Source: an uncultured Aquimarina sp.
GTDB taxonomy: Bacteria; Bacteroidota; Bacteroidia; Flavobacteriales; Flavobacteriaceae
Reading direction: 5' to 3'
DNA: 64,000 bases
Assembly: GCA_947489685.1 (NCBI GenBank)
Contig: CANLEM010000002.1
Coordinates: 868,001-932,000, forward strand
The notes beneath the pieces were generated by a model, which saw nothing but the letters and a program-made list of their open reading frames with translations, was not told the DNA's origin and did not search any database. Position numbers and translations under genes: made by a program. Each line of letters opens with the position of its first letter. The first letter of the stretch is position 1. Shown here one piece after another: positions 56,788-64,000 of this stretch.

Positions 56788-57266
56788 TTAACTATGTGAT
56801 TTGTAAACAAGAAAAAGCACTAAAGGGAAAAATAGTTACGAGTATAGTTTTGATTTTTTCGTTTCTATTTTTGTTTAATGAAACAGAACCTTTTTTGCCC
56901 AGATTAATAGTGTTCATAATTACACTGTTAATTTTTGGTTTTTCTACATCGTATAAAATATCTAGTGATTTTAATAACCAGAAGTTGTTTTCCTTTTTTG
57001 GTATTCATTTCTTTTCGGCTAAGCTTGATTTAGATTTTCCGGATTATATTTCTATTTTTTCAGCCTCTTTTAGTTTGAATAATGATTGGAGTACAGTAAG
57101 TGCCCTAGGAACCAAAGAAAGGCATGATAAAGTTGTAGTTCGGTTTTTTAAAGGAAACAGAAATTTTACAGTTTATAAAACAGGTAGATATGAAGCGGCA
57201 GTGCAAAAAGCAAATGAACTAAGTGCGTTATTAAATGTCGAAGTTCAAGATATGATGAAAGAATAG
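56784..57266 (+). CDS. Membrane protein of unknown function, overlapping mnmG
   Basis: This 160-residue protein has two N-terminal helices (about 16-33 and 39-55), followed by a soluble part with strands (IFSASFSLNNDWSTV; VVRFFKGNRNFTVYKTG) of PH-like or beta-domain character. Its ATG overlaps the mnmG stop (ATGA), consistent with translational coupling. I do not recognise a family. A fourth parS-like site directly follows its stop codon. Confidence 0.75.
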   Translation: MINYVICKQEKALKGKIVTSIVLIFSFLFLFNETEPFLPRLIVFIITLLIFGFSTSYKISSDFNNQKLFSFFGIHFFSAKLDLDFPDYISIFSASFSLNNDWSTVSALGTKERHDKVVVRFFKGNRNFTVYKTGRYEAAVQKANELSALLNVEVQDMMKE

Positions 57267-57279
57267 TTCCACGTGGAAC
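57266..57279. other. parS-like centromere site 4
   Basis: GTTCCACGTGGAAC, the 14-nt core of the parS-like palindrome, with the flanking left T replaced by A. Its first base is the G of the preceding TAG stop. It lies 2.4 kb from the three-site cluster. Confidence 0.75.
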
Positions 57280-57400
57280 AAAGCTCAAAATTTCAAAAGA
57301 TTACCATTTCGAAATAATTCAGAGGCAACAACTATATTTTTGCAAAAACTGGCAAAATGCTAGAACAATTAGTTTTTGGGTTTTTAAATCAAAATATGTT

Positions 57401-57430
57401 TTGAAAAAGGATGGATTAGAAATACTTTTG
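57401..57430 (+). promoter_or_regulatory. Bacteroidota promoter for the methyltransferase
   Basis: TTG (57401-57403), a 19-nt spacer and TACTTTTG (57423-57430) fit the consensus exactly. The GTG at 57430 overlaps the last base, so the ATG at 57466 is preferred as the start. Confidence 0.75.
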
Positions 57431-57465
57431 TGAATGATTATAAAAAACATCCCTTAGCAATAAAG

Positions 57466-58317
57466 ATGAATACAAAACAGGATTTAGAGCTTTTTATAAC
57501 CTGCAAAGATCATAGTGTGTCGGGAGAAGAGTTTCAATTACTTCATGACTCTGGATATGATTTATTAATTACTTCTCCAAAACCAAAAGCCGATCAACTA
57601 GCGAAATATTATGAAAGTGAAGATTATATTTCTCACACCGATGCAAAACGCTCTTTTTTTGAAAAACTGTATCATCTTGTAAAAGAATATGCTCTTCATA
57701 AAAAAGTAAAACTGATTTCAAAACTTAACAAAGCACCGGGTACAATTTTGGATATAGGTGCTGGGACCGGCGATTTTTTGATCCGTGCAAAAAAAGAAGG
57801 GTGGATAATTTTTGGTAGCGAACCAAATACGCAGGCAAAGAAATTGGCAAATCAAAAAGGATTAGATTTAAAAAGTGATACTTCAAAATTTGAGGATGCC
57901 ACATTTGATGTCATTACAATGTGGCATGTATTAGAACATGTGCCTAATCTTCAAGATCAAATTAAAGAAATTAAACGCTTATTAAAACCAAATGGGTATG
58001 CAGTAATTGCTGTGCCTAATTTTAAATCTTACGATGCACAGTATTATAAATCATTTTGGGCTGCTTATGATGTTCCAAGACATCTTTGGCATTTTTCTAA
58101 AACTGCAGTTCAAAAACTTTTTGAAGAGCAAGAGATAACACTCGAGCAAACTTGTCCGATGTATTTTGATTCATTTTATGTTGCTCTGTTATCCGAGAAA
58201 TATAAAAATAATAAGATGAACTTTTTAAATGCGTTTTGGGTCGGATTGCGATCAAATCTTAAAGCAAAGCGGTCAAAAGAATTTTCTTCGCACATATATA
58301 TCCTTAAAAAGGGATAA
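57466..58317 (+). CDS. Class I SAM-dependent methyltransferase
   Basis: This methyltransferase has 283 residues from the ATG at 57466 (the GTG at 57430 is inside the promoter). The SAM-binding motif is ILDIGAGTGDFLIRAK, followed by the WHVLEHVPNLQDQIKE and IAVPNFKSYDA blocks of the UbiE/Rossmann type. An N-terminal segment of about 80 residues (KPKADQLAKYYESEDYISH is split as KPKADQLAKYYE and SEDYISH) precedes the catalytic part and is typical of a subset of Bacteroidota methyltransferases. The substrate is unknown. Its neighbours are mnmG and a Skp-like lipoprotein. Confidence 0.85.
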   Translation: MNTKQDLELFITCKDHSVSGEEFQLLHDSGYDLLITSPKPKADQLAKYYESEDYISHTDAKRSFFEKLYHLVKEYALHKKVKLISKLNKAPGTILDIGAGTGDFLIRAKKEGWIIFGSEPNTQAKKLANQKGLDLKSDTSKFEDATFDVITMWHVLEHVPNLQDQIKEIKRLLKPNGYAVIAVPNFKSYDAQYYKSFWAAYDVPRHLWHFSKTAVQKLFEEQEITLEQTCPMYFDSFYVALLSEKYKNNKMNFLNAFWVGLRSNLKAKRSKEFSSHIYILKKG

Positions 58318-58517
58318 TTTTCGTTTAAACCAGTTTTTCTTACGGTTTTGTTTCTTGTTTGGCAGAAACATATTGCCTTTTTGTCAAGATTGCTTAAAAC
58401 GGCTTATTTAAACCCATTTACTATAGTTTTTATGTATAGCAAACTCAAAAACAATTGTTTTTTCTTATGTATTGATATTTTGAGGAAATATAATAGATAA
58501 CATCAAGCTAACTTTGA

Positions 58518-58525
58518 TATTTTTG
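58518..58525 (+). promoter_or_regulatory. Bacteroidota -7 element for the Skp-like gene
   Basis: TATTTTTG fits TAnnTTTG, 21 nt before the ATG at 58547. No clear -33 TTG at standard spacing. Confidence 0.5.
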
Positions 58526-58546
58526 CGCTGAACTAAATTTTGAAAC

Positions 58547-59080
58547 ATGAAAAAATTTTTATGGATTGCAAGCGCTGTTTTGATTTTAACATCGTGCAAT
58601 CAGCAGGTTGAAAAAACTGGTTATGTAAATAACACCAAAGTGGTTTCTGATTTTAAAGAAATGAAGACTGCACAAGAAAAATGGACAAAGCGTAATAATG
58701 AGGTACGGGCAGAACTTGAGGAAAAAGCAAAACAATTTCAGATAGAAGTGCAAGGATTTCAGAATATTGCAAATTCGATGTCTAAATCTAATAGAGAAAA
58801 GAAGCAACAAGAGTTAATGGTTAAGCAGCAGGGACTGCAAAGAGAGCAGCAAGCCAAAATGCAGGAAATCCAGCAAGGAAGCCAAAAAGAAATCGATTCG
58901 ATAATTGGTAAAGTAAAGGACTTTATTAAAGATTATGGTAAGAAAAACGGGTATACATATATTTATGGTGATACCGAGGTAAGTAACATCTTATATGGTA
59001 AAGAAGAATTGGATATTACTGATCTAGTGATTAAAGAATTAAATGGTGGTGAAGAGACGACTTCAGAGACAAAGGAATAG
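58547..59080 (+). CDS. Skp/OmpH-family lipoprotein
   Basis: This 177-residue protein has a lipoprotein signal (MKKFLWIASAVLILTSC, C17) and a long helical coiled-coil region (about 30-130) characteristic of the Skp/OmpH chaperone family, with GYVNNTKVV at the mature start and a YTYIYG strand. Skp guides outer-membrane proteins across the periplasm; being lipid-anchored is unusual compared with the soluble E. coli form, but lipidated forms occur in Bacteroidota. A strong terminator follows. Confidence 0.85.
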   Translation: MKKFLWIASAVLILTSCNQQVEKTGYVNNTKVVSDFKEMKTAQEKWTKRNNEVRAELEEKAKQFQIEVQGFQNIANSMSKSNREKKQQELMVKQQGLQREQQAKMQEIQQGSQKEIDSIIGKVKDFIKDYGKKNGYTYIYGDTEVSNILYGKEELDITDLVIKELNGGEETTSETKE

Positions 59081-59625
59081 TACTTTTTAGCACCCTTTTT
59101 AAAGACTCCATTTGGGTATATTCCAAATGGAGTTTTTTGTTTTTCAGGCTACTACATAGGCATAAAATTTTAACATTTTTAATTCAAATTTTTGATATTA
59201 AATTTTACACTTAATCGAAAAAAAATACCATTTTCTCAGTGTTTACCTCCTGCAAAAAACCATAAAAACAGATCGTTTTCCTCGTTTTTTCCTCGTTTTT
59301 CCATCAATTCACGACCAAATTTTGGGGAAATTTTAGTATTTCTAAGGAAGCAGTATTCCTTTTTTTTATTCACACAAGACGTTGATTAACAAAATTTTAT
59401 GTATATTAAGAGGTTTTTTAATTATAAATAGTATCCAATTGATATAGGGTGATACATTGTGAGTCAGAAAATTATTACAAAAAAAATTAAAATTTTAGTT
59501 TGATATAACTATTTAATTTATAATTTTATGACTTGGTAAAAAATATATTAACAATATTATTAACAAGCGCCCCAAATCGCTGAGTTAATATAAGTATATC
59601 CACCCGATAATTTAAGTGTGATATC
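59081..59625. other. Intergenic gap of about 545 bases
   Basis: It holds the Skp terminator (59105-59138), then about 490 AT-rich bases with no convincing ORF (the 59192-59389 frame looks spurious), possibly the long leader of the T9SS cargo gene. Confidence 0.55.
59105..59138 (+). terminator. Rho-independent terminator after the Skp-like gene
   Basis: The stem ACTCCATTTGG (59105-59115) pairs with CCAAATGGAGT (59123-59133) around a 7-nt loop and is followed by T's (59133-59138). Confidence 0.85.
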
Positions 59626-61665
59626 ATGAAAAGTAAACTTAACCTCATATTGCTCGTCAGTGCGTTATTGTTCATCAATTTTGGTGAACTTTTAGCTCAA
59701 AGAACTATTGGTCCTCCTGCACTTCAGGATTTTGCGGCTTGTGCAGATCTTTCCTTCAATTCTTTTACCGTTATAGCCGAACTTAATCCAGGAGACCCAC
59801 TTCCTTCAGACAATCAGTTTATTCTACAACTTTCTGATCCTAATGGTAGTTTCGATGATCCCGACGCAATACAGCCGCTGGCAACAGTAACTGGACCGAA
59901 TAATGGTTCAGGATCTACGTTAGAGATAGAGTTTCCAGACTTTTCGATACCTCAAAACGCGAATAGCGACACTTACAAATTAAGAGTAATTACGACAACA
60001 GATCCGGTAATTATTAGTGAGTTGTCTGATGACACAGCAATGCACTTTTTTAGAAATGATTTAGACTTGTTTCTCAATGAACGTGAAGATGCTATTTTTT
60101 GTAATGTGACTACATTTACCAAAACACTCACGATTAGGTTAGAAGATTTGGATGATAACGATGTCCCGGCTGATACTTTTGAGTGGGAGTGGTTTAAAGA
60201 TGGCGCGCTCATTGTAGGAGAAACTAGCCCAAGCCTTGTCGTCACCGATGTCGGCAGGTACTTTGCCCGGATTCCCTTGGGTAATTGTCAGAACTTTTTC
60301 ACCTTCGAAGAAACCAATAGAGTAGACGTATCTTTAATAGATGTGTCTTCGGTGTTTATAGAAACCCCTGCGGCTGACTTTTCTTTTTGCCCTAACGAAA
60401 TCAAGGTTTTAAACTCTAGCGAGCAAAGCTCTGCGTTTGATTATCAATGGATTAAGGATGGAGTAGAGCTTGAGGGCGAAATAAGCCCAACCATTACATT
60501 ACCCAATAATGAATTTGCTGGTGATTATGAAGTTCGTGTAACCTTTAGTGATGATTGTGAGCTTGTTGCAGGTCCTGTAACTGTAGTAAACGAAGGTTCG
60601 TCTATTACGCAACCTTTACCAGAAAACCTGATCTTATTACCAACACAAACAATTGATCTCGAAATTATGACCGATGCACCAGACGGAAGTACAGTAAGAT
60701 GGTTTGTAGAAACTAGTTTACAAAGCCAGAGCATATTATCTGGAGGTACGACATCTTTTGAAGCACAATTTGTGGGTAGATATAGAGTAGAAATTGATGC
60801 GTTGGATCCTTGTGATAGCTTTTTGTTTTCAGAAACAGAACTGTTCGCACCAACAGGGTTTAATATTTTGATAGGTACTCAGGACGGAAATGCGTGTGAG
60901 TCGGATACATTTACTTTAGAATTGTTAGAAATGACAGGTCAAACAGTAGGTGGTCTGGATGTACCACTAACCGAAGAACAATTAACATTTTTTGATTTTG
61001 AATGGTTTAGAGATGGAGTATCTACAGGAGATACTACTACATCTATAGAAGTTTCAAGCACGGACATAGACGCAACATATACTCTTGTTGCAAATTTAAG
61101 AACAGGAGAATTTACAAACATATCCTCTAATGAACTGGTTTTATCGCTTATACCGCCAGGTACAGTTATTCAAGCAGATCCATTAGTGCTTACCGAAGAT
61201 GGTTCGGTTACACTCTCAGTGCCATTAAATGCCACATATACCTATCAGTGGTTTAGAGTGGTAGACGGTGAGAATGTTTCATTAGATGGCGAAACCAATA
61301 ACACATTAGTTGTAACAGAACAAGGCGAATATTTCGTGACAATAATGTCAGCTTTGTGCGAATTATCGGTACCCCCGATTAGTATAGGAACTCAAGGTAT
61401 TACAGAAATCATTCCTAACATAATTACGCCAAATGGTGATAATGTGAATGATAACTGGTTTTTACCCGCATCTTTGGTAAATCAGCAAGATGTACAGGTT
61501 ACTATCTATAATAGAAATGGTCAAGTTGATTTTATGGGTGTTAGTTATCAAAATAACTGGCCCTTTGAAAACTCAAAATCATCGGGTCAAGATCCGATAT
61601 ATTATTACATAATAACGAAAAACAATTCCGTGCTCAGAAAAGGCTCGATAACGGTAATGAGATAA
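59626..61665 (+). CDS. T9SS type B cargo protein with Ig-like domains
   Basis: This 679-residue protein has a signal peptide (1-25, ending ELLAQ), several immunoglobulin-like segments (FEWEWFKDGALIVGE, FDYQWIKDGVELEGE and YTYQWFRVVDGENV recur) and a C-terminal gliding-associated CHU_C domain (about 585-679: NIITPNGDNVNDNWFLP and IYNRNGQVDFMG), the type B T9SS sorting signal. It should be exported by T9SS and act as a surface adhesin-like protein. The PorP/SprF gene follows after 4 nt, forming a cargo-partner pair. Confidence 0.88.
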   Translation: MKSKLNLILLVSALLFINFGELLAQRTIGPPALQDFAACADLSFNSFTVIAELNPGDPLPSDNQFILQLSDPNGSFDDPDAIQPLATVTGPNNGSGSTLEIEFPDFSIPQNANSDTYKLRVITTTDPVIISELSDDTAMHFFRNDLDLFLNEREDAIFCNVTTFTKTLTIRLEDLDDNDVPADTFEWEWFKDGALIVGETSPSLVVTDVGRYFARIPLGNCQNFFTFEETNRVDVSLIDVSSVFIETPAADFSFCPNEIKVLNSSEQSSAFDYQWIKDGVELEGEISPTITLPNNEFAGDYEVRVTFSDDCELVAGPVTVVNEGSSITQPLPENLILLPTQTIDLEIMTDAPDGSTVRWFVETSLQSQSILSGGTTSFEAQFVGRYRVEIDALDPCDSFLFSETELFAPTGFNILIGTQDGNACESDTFTLELLEMTGQTVGGLDVPLTEEQLTFFDFEWFRDGVSTGDTTTSIEVSSTDIDATYTLVANLRTGEFTNISSNELVLSLIPPGTVIQADPLVLTEDGSVTLSVPLNATYTYQWFRVVDGENVSLDGETNNTLVVTEQGEYFVTIMSALCELSVPPISIGTQGITEIIPNIITPNGDNVNDNWFLPASLVNQQDVQVTIYNRNGQVDFMGVSYQNNWPFENSKSSGQDPIYYYIITKNNSVLRKGSITVMR

Positions 61666-61669
61666 TTTT

Positions 61670-64000
61670 ATGGTCAGAAAATTACTATTATTAATACTAT
61701 GTCTATCCATTAACTTTGTTAAGGGACAAGAGGAAGAAACACCTGTTTTTGGGGTTCTTCCAACAGACATTCCTACCCATAATTTAGTAAAATATAATCG
61801 GTTTTATTTTAACCCAACCTTTTCTTTGGTTCGTGAAAATAAAAGGTCTATCAACGCATATAATAAAGTACAATGGGCTGGTTTTAACGATAATCCACAA
61901 ACATATCTTATTAATTATACGGCAAACTTTGATGAAAAAACAGGAGTTGGTATTGGTTTGCACCAGCAAAATGAAGGAATTTACAGGTATTTTGGTGGAA
62001 TTGCCAATTTCGCTTACAATATTGAGCTTAATAGAGACATGAACTTTACGTTTGGATTAAATCTAGCCTTTTCGCAAAGCGGACTTAAATCCAATATAGA
62101 TTCTGCTACTAGTATTGTTTTAAATAATGGGGTGCAGGTGAGCGACCCAACAATTCTTAATTTCGAAAACAGTTCTGTTTTTACACTTTCGCCAGGAGTA
62201 AACTTCAATTATGAAGAGTTTGATGTTGGGGTTTCTGTTGCTAATCTTGCGGCATACAACCTTAGCGGAAGTGAATTATTAACTGATAATATGGCATTTA
62301 CAGGTCATGTAATGTATACTACAAGTCTAGAAAGACGCTCTGATAAAACCATTAGAGGGATGGCTTATGCCAATATGCTAACAAATACAGACGGAGGATC
62401 TGATGCAGAATCAGAATCTAATTCGAGCCTTAGATATGGTGGTAATGTTATAGTTGAGCTACCAGAATTAGGTTGGGCCCAAGCAGGATATAATAGTTTT
62501 TATGGAGCCTCTCTGGGTATAGGAGGAAACATTACTTCAAATGTTTCTATAGGATATACCTATGAAATGGGATTAGGAGATACCGGTGATTTTGGTTCAA
62601 CCCATGAAGTGGGATTAGCTTATAATTTTGCTAGAGAAAAACCGAGAAGAGGAAGTAAATCAAAAACAGGAACGCAAAAAGCGTACGAAGCTAGAGATTC
62701 TGAAATTAGAAGATTAAAAAGAGAAATTCTTGAGCAAAACAAGATCATAAGAGAGTTACAAGATGAGAACGGCGAGGTTCAAAGTCAGGAACAAAGAGCA
62801 ATGAGCGAGCTTGAGAGATCTATAGCCGAAGCTAAAGATAAAGAAGCTAGAGCGGCGAGAGAACTTGAGTTACAGAGAGAAGAAGAAGTAAAACTACTTA
62901 ATAAGCAAGCCGAAGAATTAGCTGCGCAAAAGCAATTAGAGCTTGAAATGGCCGAACAAAAGGCAGAAGAAGAACGATTAGCCGCACAAAAGGAGCTAGA
63001 ACGTGAAGTAACCGAGCAGAAAGCCGAAGAGGAGCGACTAGCTGCACAAAAAGAGCTGGAACGCGAAGTAACCGAACAAGAAACCGAAGAAGCGCGAATA
63101 GCGGCAGAAGAAGCCGCTAGAGAAGCAGAAGCGGCAGAACAACAAGCTGCAGAAGAAGCAAGATTGGCTGAAGAGCAACGCCAGGCAGAAGAAGCTGAGA
63201 CTGCTCGTCTTGCCGAAGAAGAAAGGCAAAGACAAGAAGCTGAAACCGCTCGAATTGCTGAAGAGCAACGTCAAGCTGAAGAAGCTGAGACTGCTCGTCT
63301 TGCCGAAGAAGAAAGACAAAGACAAGAAGCCGAAACTGCACGAATTGCTGAAGAGCAACGTCAAGCAGAAGAACAACGTAGACTTCAGGAGTTAGTAAGA
63401 ACAACCAGAGAAGTTATTACAGATGGAGATGCAGATGCATTACGAAGCCAGGCAGATCTGGTTAGAGCTAGTCAGTTTATACCAAATGAAGAAAAAGAAA
63501 CGCTATTAGCCGAAATCAATGCTAAGGTTACAGAAAAGGAACAAGAAGCAGCCAGGTTAGCCGAAGAGCAAAGATTAGCACAAGAAGCTGCAGAAGCTGC
63601 GCGTTTGGCGGAAGAGCAAAGATTAGCTGAAGAGCAGCGTAATATCCAGGACTTAATAACTCAAACAAGAGAAGTTATTGCTAGTGGCGATTTGGCAGCA
63701 TTAAGAAGTCAATTAGGTATCGTACAATCAAGTGATATACTTCCGGAGGCAGATGTAAGTGGTTTATCAGGCGAACTTAATGCCAAGATTGCCGAAAAAG
63801 AGCAAGAAGCAACCAGGTTAGCCGAAGAACAAAGATTAGCACAAGAAGCTGCAGAAGCGGCACGTTTGGCCGAAGAGCAAAGACTAGCTGAAGAGCAGCG
63901 TAGCATCCAGGAGTTAATAACCCAAACAAGAGAGGTTATTGCTAATGGTGATTTGGCAGCATTAAGAAACCAGTTAGGCATTGTTCAGTCAAGCGATATA
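61670..64000 (+). CDS. PorP/SprF-family T9SS membrane protein with coiled-coil repeat tail (3' end outside window)
   Basis: This frame is open from the ATG at 61670 to the right edge (777 codons, no stop). A signal peptide (1-20, ending VKGQ) is followed by the PorP/SprF beta-barrel (about 21-330, FNPTFSLVREN, YTANFDEKTGVGIGL, GYTYEMGLG). The rest, from about 350 on, is a long A/E/R coiled-coil. It contains a near-exact 30-residue repeat (RQAEEAETARLAEEERQRQE, offset 90 bp near 63180 and 63270) and then an 87-residue tandem unit (TREVIANGDLAALRNQLG type; offset 261 bp) in at least three copies. SprF-type proteins normally end near the barrel, so this tail is unusual. It is likely the partner of the type B cargo upstream. 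Confidence 0.8.
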   Translation, partial: MVRKLLLLILCLSINFVKGQEEETPVFGVLPTDIPTHNLVKYNRFYFNPTFSLVRENKRSINAYNKVQWAGFNDNPQTYLINYTANFDEKTGVGIGLHQQNEGIYRYFGGIANFAYNIELNRDMNFTFGLNLAFSQSGLKSNIDSATSIVLNNGVQVSDPTILNFENSSVFTLSPGVNFNYEEFDVGVSVANLAAYNLSGSELLTDNMAFTGHVMYTTSLERRSDKTIRGMAYANMLTNTDGGSDAESESNSSLRYGGNVIVELPELGWAQAGYNSFYGASLGIGGNITSNVSIGYTYEMGLGDTGDFGSTHEVGLAYNFAREKPRRGSKSKTGTQKAYEARDSEIRRLKREILEQNKIIRELQDENGEVQSQEQRAMSELERSIAEAKDKEARAARELELQREEEVKLLNKQAEELAAQKQLELEMAEQKAEEERLAAQKELEREVTEQKAEEERLAAQKELEREVTEQETEEARIAAEEAAREAEAAEQQAAEEARLAEEQRQAEEAETARLAEEERQRQEAETARIAEEQRQAEEAETARLAEEERQRQEAETARIAEEQRQAEEQRRLQELVRTTREVITDGDADALRSQADLVRASQFIPNEEKETLLAEINAKVTEKEQEAARLAEEQRLAQEAAEAARLAEEQRLAEEQRNIQDLITQTREVIASGDLAALRSQLGIVQSSDILPEADVSGLSGELNAKIAEKEQEATRLAEEQRLAQEAAEAARLAEEQRLAEEQRSIQELITQTREVIANGDLAALRNQLGIVQSSDI
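63178..64000 (+). repeat. Coiled-coil and 87-residue repeats in the PorP/SprF tail
   Basis: A 90-bp unit (30 residues) is repeated near 63180 and 63270. A 261-bp unit (87 residues: helical LITQTREVIASGDLAALRSQ segment plus LAEEQRLAQE coiled-coil) recurs from 63391, 63652 and 63913, running past the edge. Copies differ by scattered substitutions. Confidence 0.75.

Noticed and set aside
59192..59389. 65-codon plus-strand ORF in the gap before the T9SS cargo gene
   Set aside because: Low-complexity Phe/Ser/Asn composition, no signal or motif, and it sits in AT-rich leader-like DNA.
63038..63404. Antisense ORFs in the coiled-coil repeats
   Set aside because: They follow from the repeats of the PorP/SprF tail frame.
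63178..63760. Regular repeats suggestive of a CRISPR array
   Set aside because: The units are contiguous in one long coding frame with no spacers and differ by codon changes.
1..64000. Mobile elements or prophage
   Set aside because: No transposase, integrase, terminal inverted repeats or attachment sites were found on either strand.

Overview
The window reads as chromosomal DNA from a low-GC, probably marine member of the Flavobacteriaceae (Bacteroidota). The grounds are: Bacteroidota-type promoters (TTG, about 19-20 nt, TAnnTTTG) before many genes; type IX secretion (T9SS) C-terminal sorting domains of type A and type B; a PorP/SprF protein; a TonB-dependent receptor paired with a DUF5689 lipoprotein; and lineage families such as DUF3078, DUF2480 and DUF4175. 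An Aquimarina-like genus is a guess only. No prophage, insertion sequence, integrase or CRISPR array was seen.

Layout. 0-10 kb: SUF iron-sulfur cluster locus (sufD, truncated at the left edge, then sufS, sufE, a DUF59 protein, a thioesterase, DUF2480 and two DUF3078 paralogues). It is interrupted by a beta-lactamase-fold serine hydrolase and by a T9SS-secreted alpha/beta hydrolase whose catalytic spacing resembles cutinase/PET-hydrolase-type polyesterases. 10-19 kb: hflX, two lipoproteins, an EEP-family nuclease/phosphatase and a 1538-residue secreted nuclease with four lamin-tail-like domains. 19-31.5 kb: a mostly minus-strand block with a tandem pair of small membrane proteins, a CtpA-type protease, rnpA, an M1 peptidase, an S8 peptidase lipoprotein, an MBL-fold hydrolase, a SulP transporter and a universal stress protein, divergent from a CPA-type antiporter. 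31.5-37.4 kb: a small lipoprotein, a frameshifted EEP nuclease, and a divergent TonB receptor/DUF5689 pair that could form a nucleic-acid or phosphate scavenging locus. 37.4-42.6 kb: elaA-like, rpiB, a 567-bp AT-rich gap, DUF2007, a tiny membrane ORF and rnr. 42.6-51 kb: LysE-type exporter, tRNA-Cys, folB, glnS, an SPFH protein, a DUF4175-independent small DUF4177-like protein, gltX and alkB. 51-64 kb: DUF4175 protein, ybeY, three regularly spaced parS-like palindromes, mnmG, a methyltransferase, a Skp-like lipoprotein, and a T9SS type B cargo with a PorP/SprF partner that carries an unusual coiled-coil repeat tail and runs off the right edge.

Taken together, rnpA, mnmG, four parS-like sites and a DnaA-box-bearing intergenic gap suggest that this is the replication-origin neighbourhood of the chromosome. 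The exported proteins (three EEP-fold enzymes, a polyesterase-like hydrolase, peptidases and a TonB system) suggest a lifestyle based on degrading external polymers. Several genes have a TTG triplet inside their promoter -7 element that could be mistaken for a start codon; in those cases a downstream start was chosen.
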